The notes under the pieces are model-generated. The model made no database searches. It was not told where the DNA came from and saw only the letters and a list, made by a program, of their open reading frames with translations. A DNA stretch of 64,000 nt from Ignavibacteria bacterium (lineage in GTDB: Bacteria > Bacteroidota > Ignavibacteria > Kapaibacteriales > UBA961): NCBI GenBank assembly GCA_947491315.1, contig CANLII010000008.1, forward strand, positions 1-64,000, in the 5' to 3' direction. Shown in pieces: positions 26,922-35,440 of the stretch (position 1 is the stretch's first letter; each line of letters opens with the position of its first letter). The position numbers were made by a program, and so were the translations under genes.

Positions 26922-27701
26922 ATGAATAATTGGACATGCATCCTGACTTCAACTCCGAAACCGGGAGTCGGTGTCATACAACTCAATAGACCACAAGTGC
27001 TCAATGCATTGAGTCTTCAAACAATGATTGAAATCGTTGAAGCTATGGAAGAATTCGATCGTTCACCCGATATTCGATGTATTGTGATACATGGCAATGA
27101 AAAAGCATTTGCCGCCGGTGCAGATATCAAGGAAATGTCGGATGCCGGATCGATAGACATGCTTGAAAGAGATCAATTCGCAAGATGGGAACGAATAAGA
27201 GCAATCAAAAAACCTATTATTGGAGCTATTTCGGGATTCGCACTTGGTGGCGGATGTGAATTGGCCATGAATTGCGATATGTTGATTGCTAGTGAAACAG
27301 CACAATTTGGTCAACCCGAGATAAATATCGGGGTCATGCCCGGAGCCGGTGGAACTCAAAGGCTCACACGAGCAATCGGCAAGGTGAGAGCAATGGAGAT
27401 CGCATTAACAGGACGCATGATATCTGCTCGTGAAGCTTGGAGAGCAGGTCTGATTAATAGAGTAGTTCCTGTTGAATCATATCTACATGAGGCAATAGCT
27501 CTTGCATCCGAAATTGCGGGCAAAGCACCAATTGCAGTAAAATTGATTAAAGAGTCTGTACTAAAATCATTTAGCACAACACTTGAAGGTGGATTGGAAT
27601 TTGAAAGGAAGAATTTTTATCTACTTTTTGCATCGGAAGATCAAAAGGAAGGTATGAATGCATTTATAGAAAAAAGAAAACCAACATGGAATAACAAATA
27701 A
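26922..27701 (+). CDS. Enoyl-CoA hydratase/isomerase family (crotonase) protein
   Basis: Hydrates 2-enoyl-CoA esters. The CoA-binding/oxyanion stretch 'FAAGADIKEMSD' lies near residue 64, the first catalytic Glu in 'ALGGGCELAMNCD' near residue 110, and the second in 'FGQPEINIGVMPGAGGTQRL' near residue 130. Having both Glu residues supports genuine hydratase activity. Length (259) is normal. The start follows the transporter stop with one intervening base. No other beta-oxidation gene is seen in the window. Confidence 0.93.
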   Translation: MNNWTCILTSTPKPGVGVIQLNRPQVLNALSLQTMIEIVEAMEEFDRSPDIRCIVIHGNEKAFAAGADIKEMSDAGSIDMLERDQFARWERIRAIKKPIIGAISGFALGGGCELAMNCDMLIASETAQFGQPEINIGVMPGAGGTQRLTRAIGKVRAMEIALTGRMISAREAWRAGLINRVVPVESYLHEAIALASEIAGKAPIAVKLIKESVLKSFSTTLEGGLEFERKNFYLLFASEDQKEGMNAFIEKRKPTWNNK

Positions 27702-27711
27702 GTATATAATT

Positions 27712-28329
27712 ATGGTTTATCTCATTTTGCTAAGACATGGCGAATCTCAATGGAATGTTGAAAATCGCTTTACCGGTTGGGTGGATGTTGACATAACTTC
27801 CAAAGGCGAAGAAGAGGCACGCAATGCGGGTCTTGCTTTAAAGGAATATCCAATTGATATGTTATTCACTTCTGCTTTACTCAGAGCAATTCGAACAGCT
27901 GATATTGCTTTGCAATCTGCAGGAAAAGGCATTATTCCTACGAAAAGAAGCGAAAAATTGAATGAAAGACATTATGGCGATCTTCAAGGATTGAATAAAG
28001 ATGAGGTTGGAGAGGAATTCGGTTCCGATCAACTTAAAATTTGGAGAAGAAGTTTTGATATTGCTCCACCAAACGGAGAATCACTCAAAATGACACAAGA
28101 GAGAGTACTCCCATATTTTCATGAAGATATCATTCCTGTGTTAAAAGAAGGAAAGAATGTTCTTATTACTGCACATGGCAATTCACTCCGTGCACTCATA
28201 GCAGAATTAGATAAACTTTCGAAAGAAGAAATACTTGAACTTAATATCGCGACGGGTAAACCAATTGTCTATACATTGGATGAAGACACCCTTGAGATAC
28301 TCGATAAGAAACAATTGCTACATCAATAA
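27712..28329 (+). CDS. gpmA: 2,3-bisphosphoglycerate-dependent phosphoglycerate mutase
   Basis: Interconverts 3- and 2-phosphoglycerate in glycolysis. 'LLRHGESQWN' carries the phosphorylated His, followed by 'RFTGWVDVDIT', 'LNERHYGDLQGLNK' and 'TAHGNSLRALIAEL' with the second active-site His. The combination LNERHYG plus HGNSLRAL is specific to the cofactor-dependent mutase rather than a generic phosphatase. At 205 residues it is shorter than the E. coli enzyme (about 250), as in many other bacteria. Confidence 0.93.
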   Translation: MVYLILLRHGESQWNVENRFTGWVDVDITSKGEEEARNAGLALKEYPIDMLFTSALLRAIRTADIALQSAGKGIIPTKRSEKLNERHYGDLQGLNKDEVGEEFGSDQLKIWRRSFDIAPPNGESLKMTQERVLPYFHEDIIPVLKEGKNVLITAHGNSLRALIAELDKLSKEEILELNIATGKPIVYTLDEDTLEILDKKQLLHQ

Positions 28330-28331
28330 TA

Positions 28332-28838
28332 ATGGAGAATGCATTGGCTGCATCCAAACAAAAAAACACTCTTGCACAAAGCAAAGCATATGCACTGTAT
28401 TGCGCAAGAGTAATGGCTGATAAAAAAGCAGAGAATATTCTGGTGATGGATTTGACAAAAGCTGACGGTGCACCCGCAGAATATTTTGTATTATGTTCTG
28501 GCTTGTCAGAAGTACAAGTAGATGCTATATCAGCAGGAGTTGAAAGAGCCGGAAAGGAGTCCGGACAAGGATTTCCCAAATCAGAGGGATGGAAAGCAAG
28601 ACAGTGGGTTATACTCGATTACTTCGATGTTGTCCTACATGTTTTTCATGCTGATGCCCGTGATTTCTATCGAATAGAAAAACTTTGGAGTGATTCAGAT
28701 TTCTATGTACTCGAAGAAGATAAACTTGTTAAAATGAATAAAACCACAAAACAGAAATATCTAACTGAATTAAGCAAAGAGAGAAGATCTCCTGAAAGAT
28801 ATCAACAAATTGGTTCTTTTGAAGAGGATGGATTATGA
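28332..28838 (+). CDS. rsfS: Ribosomal silencing factor RsfS
   Basis: RsfS binds ribosomal protein uL14 and blocks subunit joining in starvation. The core 'ILVMDLTKADGAPAEYFVLCSG', 'GWKARQWVILDYFDVVLHVF' and 'RDFYRIEKLWSD' are diagnostic. At 168 residues it is longer than the usual 105-130: about 20 extra N-terminal residues and a Lys/Glu-rich C-terminal tail of about 35. It overlaps argS by four bases (ATGA). Confidence 0.93.
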   Translation: MENALAASKQKNTLAQSKAYALYCARVMADKKAENILVMDLTKADGAPAEYFVLCSGLSEVQVDAISAGVERAGKESGQGFPKSEGWKARQWVILDYFDVVLHVFHADARDFYRIEKLWSDSDFYVLEEDKLVKMNKTTKQKYLTELSKERRSPERYQQIGSFEEDGL

Positions 28839-30478
28839 TGCATCGGTTTATTGAATTGTCATTCATACAAGCCGCAAAAGAAATTGGCATAGATATACCA
28901 AATATCAATTTTGAAAGACCTAAGATTGCAGATCATGGTCATCTCTCAACTAATATTGCTATGACCTTGGCAAAGCTCTTGAAGAGAAAACCTCAAGATA
29001 TTGCCCAGGATATCATTGCACATCTCAAAGTGGATTCAACCATCATTGACAATGTTGAAATCGCAGGTGCTGGTTTCATTAATATATATCTCAATCCACA
29101 TGCATTTCATCTTGCAATGATGCAAATGATTACAATGGGAAGTCACTATGGAAGGTCCAATATTGGTTCTGGTAAAACAGCAAATGTAGAATATGTGAGT
29201 GCAAATCCAACAGGGAAGTTACATCTCGGACATGGAAGAAATGCAGCAATCGGAGATACTGTTTCTAATCTTTTGGAATGGACCGGATATACAGTAACCA
29301 GAGAGTACTATTTCAATAATGCTGGCAATCAAATGAATATGCTGGCTACATCTATTTTTGCCAGATATCAGCATCTTACAGGAAATACAGAATATCTATT
29401 TCCCGAAGATGGATATCATGGTGATTATATCATTGAAATAGCTGAAAAAGCATTCACACAATTCGGAAATACACTTTCAGATGAGAATGCCGAAACGCTT
29501 TCAACTTTGAGAAAAATGGGTGAAGAGTGGTGTTTTGCTTCCATCATGAATACACTCAAAAAGATGCATATACATCAAGATACCTTTTTCAATGAGGATT
29601 CGCTCTATACCGATGGATCTATTGATTCTCTTCTCGATGAATTAAAGAAAAAAAACCTCAGTTATGAAAAAGAAGGTGCAACTTGGATGAAGTTCTCCGA
29701 GATTGATGATTCACTCACTGACAGAGTGATTGTAAAAAGTACAGGAGAGCCAACATATCGTTTACCTGATATCGCATATCATCGAACCAAATTTGAAAGG
29801 AATTATGATCTCATTGTTGATATTTTTGGTGCAGATCATATAGCAACTATTCCAGATGTGAAAGCCGGCATTCGAGCATTGGGTTATGATATTTCTAAAC
29901 TCAAAGTTCTCATTTATCAATTTGTAACTCTGTGGGATAATGGAGAGCAAGTTAAAATGAGTAAAAGATCCGGCAAAAGCTATACGCTGGATGAATTGAT
30001 TGATGAAGTTGGTGCTGATGTTGTGAGATTCTTTTTTCTCATGAGAGGAGCACAAACACAATTGGAATTTGATTTGCTCATAGCTCGTGAACAAAATGAC
30101 AAAAATCCAGTGTATTATCTGCAATATGTTCATGCCCGAATATGCTCATTGCTCAAACAGATTGAAGAGCAACAATTGCAAATACAAGATACATTTGATG
30201 CATCATTGCTCATTCATTCTTCCGAATTGAATCTGATTTCAATCTTAACAAGATTTGAGGAAGTGACAATCCGAGCCGCGCATAATCTCGAACCACAAAT
30301 GATATCCGAATATTTGCGAGAAGTAGCTTCTGCATTTCATTCATTTTATCATGATTGCAGAATTTTAGGTATGGAATCATCACTCATGAATGCAAGAATT
30401 CATCTTGCAATACTTACCAAAACAGTGATGAGTAATGGATTGACAATTTTAGGTATTTCTTCACCAACTTCAATGTAA
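28835..30478 (+). CDS. argS: Arginyl-tRNA synthetase
   Basis: Charges tRNA-Arg. The N-terminal Add-1 domain is followed by 'SANPTGKLHLGHGRNAAIGD' (HIGH motif as HLGH) near residue 125. 'VKMSKRSGKSYTLDEL' (KMSKS-type loop) is near residue 375. A C-terminal DALR anticodon-binding domain begins with 'YLQYVHARICSLLKQ'. Length of 547 residues fits the family. Translationally coupled to rsfS. Confidence 0.97.
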   Translation: MMHRFIELSFIQAAKEIGIDIPNINFERPKIADHGHLSTNIAMTLAKLLKRKPQDIAQDIIAHLKVDSTIIDNVEIAGAGFINIYLNPHAFHLAMMQMITMGSHYGRSNIGSGKTANVEYVSANPTGKLHLGHGRNAAIGDTVSNLLEWTGYTVTREYYFNNAGNQMNMLATSIFARYQHLTGNTEYLFPEDGYHGDYIIEIAEKAFTQFGNTLSDENAETLSTLRKMGEEWCFASIMNTLKKMHIHQDTFFNEDSLYTDGSIDSLLDELKKKNLSYEKEGATWMKFSEIDDSLTDRVIVKSTGEPTYRLPDIAYHRTKFERNYDLIVDIFGADHIATIPDVKAGIRALGYDISKLKVLIYQFVTLWDNGEQVKMSKRSGKSYTLDELIDEVGADVVRFFFLMRGAQTQLEFDLLIAREQNDKNPVYYLQYVHARICSLLKQIEEQQLQIQDTFDASLLIHSSELNLISILTRFEEVTIRAAHNLEPQMISEYLREVASAFHSFYHDCRILGMESSLMNARIHLAILTKTVMSNGLTILGISSPTSM

Positions 30479-30488
30479 GGACTGAACT

Positions 30489-30740
30489 ATGGAAACTCCA
30501 GAAATAGGTGGTTATAACCCCATCAGAATGGAAATGGAACCGGGCACATATTATTGGTGCTCATGTGGCAAATCATCAAATCAACCATTTTGTGATGGCT
30601 CACATAAAGGTTCTTCATTTTCACCAATGGCAGTAGAAATCACAGAAACCAAAACAGTTTCATGGTGTACATGCAAGCAAACATCAAATCAATCATTTTG
30701 TAATGGAGCGCATAAACAATTGACTCCACCACAAGAATAA
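30489..30740 (+). CDS. Double CDGSH iron-sulfur domain protein
   Basis: The 83-residue protein carries two CDGSH-type [2Fe-2S] motifs: '[19 protein letters not shown]' (residues about 18-36) and '[18 protein letters not shown]' (about 57-74). Each keeps the three Cys and one His expected as cluster ligands; the second has Asn for Asp (CNGAH). Prokaryotic double-CDGSH proteins are small soluble redox or cluster-carrier proteins of unsettled role. It lies between argS and parA with 10-base gaps on both sides. Confidence 0.9.
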   Translation: METPEIGGYNPIRMEMEPGTYYWCSCGKSSNQPFCDGSHKGSSFSPMAVEITETKTVSWCTCKQTSNQSFCNGAHKQLTPPQE

Positions 30741-30750
30741 TAGAAGTACA

Positions 30751-31539
30751 ATGGCGAAAATAATCGCAATAGCAAATCAAAAAGGCGGAGTTGGGAAGAC
30801 CACCTCCGCTGTCAATATTGCTGCATCTTTGGCTGCTGCTGAGAAAAAGACTTTATTGATTGATATAGATCCACAAGCAAATGCATCGAATGGACTTGGT
30901 ATCGATACCAAGAGTTTGGATCATACTGTCTATGAAGTATTGATAGGAAATGCAGATATACATGAAGCAATCGTTCCCACGATGATGCCGTATTTAACAG
31001 TATTACCTTCACATATTAATCTTGTGGGTGCAGAGATTGAAATGATCAATCTACAAGATCGGGAATATGTTTTAAAACAATCTTTGACTACAATTCAAAA
31101 CAACTATGAATATATGATCATTGACTGTCCGCCATCATTGGGAATCTTGACTTTGAATGGTTTGACAGCTGCAAATTCCGTTCTAATTCCCGTGCAATGT
31201 GAATATTATGCACTTGAAGGTTTGGGACAATTGTTACATACTATATCTATAGTTCGAAAGCATCTTAATCCAAAACTTGACATTGAAGGCGTATTACTTA
31301 CGATGTTTGATGGCCGACTAAGATTATCTCAGCAAGTAGAACATGAAGTACGCAAGCACTTTGAAGACAAAGTCATGAGGACAGTTATTCAAAGAAATGT
31401 ACGTTTATCTGAGTCTCCAAGTCATGGAAAACCAATCGTACTCTATGATGCCTTGAGTACAGGAGCTAGAAATTATCTTGATTTAGCCATGGAAATCATT
31501 GAGAATAATGCTCATAAACAAAGTGATAACAAATCATGA
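30751..31539 (+). CDS. parA: Chromosome-partitioning ATPase ParA/Soj
   Basis: A Walker-type ATPase that positions ParB-parS complexes. The deviant Walker A '[17 protein letters not shown]' is at residue 9, Walker A' '[13 protein letters not shown]' at about 40, and '[18 protein letters not shown]' at about 120. '[21 protein letters not shown]' is typical of chromosomal Soj. The 262-residue length and lack of an N-terminal DNA-binding extension also point to the chromosomal type. Overlaps parB by four bases. Confidence 0.96.
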   Translation: MAKIIAIANQKGGVGKTTSAVNIAASLAAAEKKTLLIDIDPQANASNGLGIDTKSLDHTVYEVLIGNADIHEAIVPTMMPYLTVLPSHINLVGAEIEMINLQDREYVLKQSLTTIQNNYEYMIIDCPPSLGILTLNGLTAANSVLIPVQCEYYALEGLGQLLHTISIVRKHLNPKLDIEGVLLTMFDGRLRLSQQVEHEVRKHFEDKVMRTVIQRNVRLSESPSHGKPIVLYDALSTGARNYLDLAMEIIENNAHKQSDNKS

Positions 31540-32447
31540 AATCTCAAACCGGACTTGGCAAAGGCCTTGGTGCACTCATTCAGAACAACCCGTCTAAGGA
31601 AACTTCGATCCAGGGAAGTGAGAATAATCAATATTCTATTGAAATTGAGATTACCAAAATCAAAACTAATCCCTTTCAACCAAGGGTAATTTTTGATACT
31701 GAAACTTTGAAGGATTTGGTTAATTCCATTAAAGTTCATGGAGTTATTCAGCCTATTGCAGTCAGAAGATCCGGCAATGCTTATGAACTCATTGCAGGTG
31801 AAAGAAGAATCAGAGCATCCATTGAAGCGGGTCTTGAGAAGATTCCTGCCATGATCTTGGATATTGATTCAGACCAAACAATGATTGAACTTGCAATCAT
31901 AGAGAATGTACAAAGAGACAATCTCAATGATATAGAAGTTGCGATGGGCTATGCTCTCTTGATTGAGAAATGTAATCTAACTCAGGAAGAAGTCGCGCAA
32001 AAAGTAGGGAAAGACCGAGCAACCATTTCCAATTTCTTGAGACTTCTCAAGTTGCCTATTGAGATTCAACAGAAACTCGCAATGCGTGAGATTTCAAATG
32101 GTCATGCCAGAGCTCTACTTTCTCTTACATCTACTGATAATCAGAATATGCTTGTAGAGAGAATCATGAATGAAGATTTATCTGTTCGAGAAACAGAGCA
32201 GATCATTCGTGAATTAATGGGCGGGTCAAAACGCAGTTCCAAGAAGTCTTCAAAGAAAAGTAAGCCCAATCCTAAACAGGCACAATCATTGAATAGTGAC
32301 TTACTTGCTCTTGAAGATACCTTACGAGAACATTTTACAACACAAGTTGCAATTCAACTCAAAGAGCATGAGACAGGAAAAATTGAGATCGCATTTTTCT
32401 CATTGGATGATTTACAAAGAGTCATTGAACTCATAGTACAAAAGTGA
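31536..32447 (+). CDS. parB: Chromosome-partitioning protein ParB/Spo0J
   Basis: Binds parS and spreads on DNA as a CTP-dependent clamp. The N-terminal domain has '[13 protein letters not shown]', '[20 protein letters not shown]', and 'GERRIRAS' (CTP-binding GERRxRA motif). '[19 protein letters not shown]' (ENxQR box) follows, then the helix-turn-helix '[24 protein letters not shown]'. A Lys/Ser linker ('[13 protein letters not shown]') leads to the C-terminal dimer domain. 303 residues. No parS palindrome was spotted in the window by eye. Confidence 0.96.
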   Translation: MKSQTGLGKGLGALIQNNPSKETSIQGSENNQYSIEIEITKIKTNPFQPRVIFDTETLKDLVNSIKVHGVIQPIAVRRSGNAYELIAGERRIRASIEAGLEKIPAMILDIDSDQTMIELAIIENVQRDNLNDIEVAMGYALLIEKCNLTQEEVAQKVGKDRATISNFLRLLKLPIEIQQKLAMREISNGHARALLSLTSTDNQNMLVERIMNEDLSVRETEQIIRELMGGSKRSSKKSSKKSKPNPKQAQSLNSDLLALEDTLREHFTTQVAIQLKEHETGKIEIAFFSLDDLQRVIELIVQK

Positions 32448-32456
32448 TTATAGATC

Positions 32457-32894
32457 ATGATTGAACATTCTCATAGCACAACGATTCGCGTTCGATATGC
32501 AGATACCGACAAAATGGGTATTGTGTACAATGGAAATTATCTTACCTATTTTGAGATAGGCCGTACAGAATTACTTCGTTCTCTAGGCATGCCATATGCA
32601 GTATTAGAGCAGCAAGGATTTCAATTACCTGTAATTGAAGCACATATTGTATATAAAGTTCCGGCTGAATATGATGATATCCTCTCCATTAAAGCCACAT
32701 GCAAGATGGAAAGAGGAATATTGCTGAATATCTCTTATGAAATAACGAAAGACAATATACTTTTGACAATAGGTCACACTATTCATCCATTCATGAATAT
32801 TAAAAGCGGTAAACCAATAAGACCTCCACAGATTTTTTTGGAAAAATGGAATGGTAATCACGATTATAGTACGAAAGAGGAGATAAGAGCATGA
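32457..32894 (+). CDS. Acyl-CoA thioesterase, 4HBT hotdog fold (YbgC-like)
   Basis: A 145-residue hotdog thioesterase. 'VRYADTDKMGIVYNGNYLTYFE' near residue 12 is the 4HBT signature with the catalytic Asp in DxMGxVY, and 'LLRSLGMPYAVLEQQGFQLPV' follows as in the YbgC/FadM branch. Members hydrolyse acyl-CoA or acyl-ACP thioesters. It lies between parB and the PorV/Q-like gene, overlapping the latter by four bases. Confidence 0.9.
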   Translation: MIEHSHSTTIRVRYADTDKMGIVYNGNYLTYFEIGRTELLRSLGMPYAVLEQQGFQLPVIEAHIVYKVPAEYDDILSIKATCKMERGILLNISYEITKDNILLTIGHTIHPFMNIKSGKPIRPPQIFLEKWNGNHDYSTKEEIRA

Positions 32895-33835
32895 AATTAT
32901 TTTCAGCATATACTTTGTGTTTTCTACTTACTTCCTTCTTTTCAAGAATGTATGCCCAATCTCCCTTTGATTTTATTCAATTGGGCATCAGTGCAAGATC
33001 GGCAGGTTTAGGTGGAGCATTTACGAGCATGACAAAGGATCAAACTGCAGTATTTTTTAATCCGGGTACTCTTGCAACTATTGATTCATCAACTGTTTCC
33101 GCCACATTCATGAAACATGTGCTGGATATTAGTTCTGGTATGGCAATATATACATTGCCAATTGAGAAAAATACAACTGAACGCATGTCAATAAGTGCAG
33201 TCTATACAACATATGGTTCATTCGATAGAACAGATGAATTCGGTACAGTCACCGGTTCATTTTCATCGAATAATGTTGGACTGATGGGAACATATTCAAA
33301 TGAATTGGACTCAACATTGAGTTATGGAGTATCTGCAAAATTCATGTATGTTACTTTGGATGATTTGGCATCTTCCGCTCTAGCAATTGATGCAGGTGTA
33401 GTATATAGATTACCAGCTTCTCGAACTAATATTGGTTTTTCTTTATTGAATATTGGAACTCAGCTTTCAAAATTTGAAGGCATAACAGATCAAATGCCAA
33501 TAGATGTTCGATTGGGTATCAATCACAGATTGCGAGGATTACCTCTATTGCTTAATTTTTCATTGCATCACTTAGCAGATGATGCTGATGCATTCTTTGA
33601 CAGAGTTGGCAATTTTAGTATTGGTGGAGAATTCATTCTTAGCAAAGTATTAGATTTGCGTATAGGATATGACAATTATGTTAGGAATGCCACAAGCATT
33701 CAAGGCCAAAGAAGATTGTCCGGATTTGCCGCCGGAGTCGGTATTAGAACTGCTTATGTACAGATAGACTATGGAGTTTCGGCAATTGGAACAGCCGGCT
33801 CCATTCATAGATTGACATTACATACATCACTATAA
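32891..33835 (+). CDS. PorV/PorQ-family outer-membrane protein
   Basis: A signal peptide ('CFLLTSFFSRMYAQ') is followed by 'LGISARSAGLGGAFTSMTKDQTAVFFNPGTLA', the family opening seen in PorV/PorQ (a FadL-like outer-membrane barrel family). The rest shows alternating barrel strands to the C-terminal 'LTLHTSL'. In T9SS, PorV shuttles cargo to the attachment complex and PorQ is part of the cell-surface complex. Sequence alone does not tell which, or whether it is a non-T9SS paralogue; T9SS-like cargo elsewhere in the window makes a T9SS role plausible. Confidence 0.75.
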   Translation: MKLFSAYTLCFLLTSFFSRMYAQSPFDFIQLGISARSAGLGGAFTSMTKDQTAVFFNPGTLATIDSSTVSATFMKHVLDISSGMAIYTLPIEKNTTERMSISAVYTTYGSFDRTDEFGTVTGSFSSNNVGLMGTYSNELDSTLSYGVSAKFMYVTLDDLASSALAIDAGVVYRLPASRTNIGFSLLNIGTQLSKFEGITDQMPIDVRLGINHRLRGLPLLLNFSLHHLADDADAFFDRVGNFSIGGEFILSKVLDLRIGYDNYVRNATSIQGQRRLSGFAAGVGIRTAYVQIDYGVSAIGTAGSIHRLTLHTSL

Positions 33836-33850
33836 TCATAGGATTCATTT

Positions 33851-34237
33851 ATGAAATACCTGGTTTCGTTCTTTGTGACATTATTACTGATCACAGGAAC
33901 AACAATTGCTCAACAACAGCAACAATATCCAATCATCAAACCTACATTTACTTATGCTCAACTTGATTTAGCACTCAAATTGATGGAAAAGATTGAACTG
34001 AATGGCTCGGAAGTTGACGCGTTTCTTGAAATCAAAAGTTTATTCTATCCGGAATTGGTCAAAGGTGCCAATGACAAAAAGCAGTTAAATGACAAGATAA
34101 CCTTGGACATGAATACAAAACAAGCTGACAATGTTCTTGCATTTTTGAATAGATCCCGTTTGACAGGTAGTGAAGTACAGATCTTTAAAGAGTTTAAGGA
34201 CGCTATATTTTCTGCTGCGGCGGTTTTGAAAAAATAA
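33851..34237 (+). CDS. Small secreted protein with two 'GSEV' helical repeats
   Basis: 128 residues with a signal peptide ('SFFVTLLLITGTTIAQQQQQ') and no known family. The mature part contains a duplicated helical motif: 'ALKLMEKIELNGSEVDAFLEIKSLF' (about residues 42-66) and 'VLAFLNRSRLTGSEVQIFKEFKDAI' (about 96-120). Each is an amphipathic helix, then (N/T)GSEV, then another helix. It begins fifteen bases after the PorV/Q-like gene and ends the long operon before a strong terminator, so it may work with that outer-membrane protein. Function unknown. Confidence 0.65.
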   Translation: MKYLVSFFVTLLLITGTTIAQQQQQYPIIKPTFTYAQLDLALKLMEKIELNGSEVDAFLEIKSLFYPELVKGANDKKQLNDKITLDMNTKQADNVLAFLNRSRLTGSEVQIFKEFKDAIFSAAAVLKK

Positions 34238-34239
34238 GT

Positions 34240-34265
34240 ATAAGGGTCGTTTTTACGACCCTTAT
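34240..34265. terminator. Bidirectional intrinsic terminator
   Basis: Perfect 10-bp stem ATAAGGGTCG / CGACCCTTAT with a six-base TTTTTA loop, followed by TTATTTTT on the plus strand and by an ACTTATTTTTTC run when read on the minus strand. It separates two convergent transcripts and overlaps the stop codon of the minus-strand lipoprotein gene. Confidence 0.85.
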
Positions 34266-35440
34266 TTATTTTTCTCCTCCAATGTCAGAAATCCTTTTTT
34301 CAAGGATTCCACACATTCTTTATCACTAATCTTACCATAGACAAATCTCATTATTTGCTCTTCAAATAGTTCTTCTGCATCTTGAAAATAAGCCGGTGAG
34401 GGGAGAATGACTGATATCTTGCATTGCTGCATAAATGCTTTTCTATCTTTATCAATTGTAAATACCTGATCACTGAAAGCAGTGGTATGAGCTGGTATAC
34501 CTGCATCTGGAATACTAGTGCAGAGTAATCTACTTTGTTCATACTTTGTTATGTATAGCACAAAGCGCATTGCTTCATCAAGATGTTTTGTATCAGAAGA
34601 AATACCGAGACAATCTCCACTTAAAATCGAAGCGCCAGAAATTCCTGGTATTCGAGCAAGAACTTTATGAGGGATAGATTCCAATGGAGGAATCATCCAT
34701 TGTCCTGTCAATGTTGCACGAATCTTACCTTGAATCAAAAATTGATCTAGTATTCTGGATTGTTCCAGAATACCATTTTTTTGTAGTTCAGACAAAATAT
34801 GCAAGCCCTCAAGTACCTTTTCATCACAAGTTTCGCTTAAAGGAAGCTTCGTAAATATAATACTTCCACTACTCCATAAAATTGGCAATATCCTCTTCAT
34901 TACATTGTGTTTCTCTGAAGCATTTACTCCGAAAACAGCACCATTTACCCTCGCTGTTAGTAAGTCTTGCCACGAAAGTGAATCACTCAAATCTGATAGC
35001 TCATGTGTTAGCACCAATGCTCTCGTATTCATTGTCCATGGAATGCAATAGATTGTTCCATCATTTCCCCTTATTTGATCATGAAATTGCTTTGGTATAC
35101 CGGAATCATTCACAATCAAAGGCATAAATACTTTTGCATTGATAAATTCTTGCGCCCATTCAATGCCTATATGTGTTATATCAGGTTTCTGTGAAGAAGA
35201 ATGTGCAAGTAAAAGCTTTGTTCTTCCTTCACTCCATTGCAATGGAATTTGTTCAATATGAATTTCAGGATTGTTTTTCTCGAACATGACTATCAAAGAA
35301 TCGATGATCTTCTGTTGATTCGGTTCAGTCCAAAAATGAGCGAAGCGAATAATACATTTATTATTATCATCTGAGGAACATGAAGAAAGCATGAAGAGGA
35401 GTGCAATAGAAAATAATAGTCGAGTCATGGTCAAAGTCAC
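34262..35440 (-). CDS. Extracellular solute-binding lipoprotein (family 1, sugar ABC type)
   Basis: Lipobox in 'FSIALLFMLSSCSSDDNN', then 'IIRFAHFWTEPNQQKIIDSL' and 'FEKNNPEIHIEQIPLQW', the opening of family 1 (maltose-type) substrate-binding proteins; 'AMRFVLYITKYEQSRLLC' is also typical. 392 residues. It would deliver a sugar or related solute to an ABC permease, but no permease or ATPase is nearby; it is instead translationally coupled to PBP2 (four-base overlap), which hints that its ligand may relate to cell-wall material. Start may be Met5. Confidence 0.85.
   Translation of the reverse strand: MTLTMTRLLFSIALLFMLSSCSSDDNNKCIIRFAHFWTEPNQQKIIDSLIVMFEKNNPEIHIEQIPLQWSEGRTKLLLAHSSSQKPDITHIGIEWAQEFINAKVFMPLIVNDSGIPKQFHDQIRGNDGTIYCIPWTMNTRALVLTHELSDLSDSLSWQDLLTARVNGAVFGVNASEKHNVMKRILPILWSSGSIIFTKLPLSETCDEKVLEGLHILSELQKNGILEQSRILDQFLIQGKIRATLTGQWMIPPLESIPHKVLARIPGISGASILSGDCLGISSDTKHLDEAMRFVLYITKYEQSRLLCTSIPDAGIPAHTTAFSDQVFTIDKDRKAFMQQCKISVILPSPAYFQDAEELFEEQIMRFVYGKISDKECVESLKKGFLTLEEKNK

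Noticed and set aside
30751-32447. parS palindrome or replication origin near parAB
   Set aside because: No 16-base parS-like palindrome or DnaA-box cluster was seen by eye.
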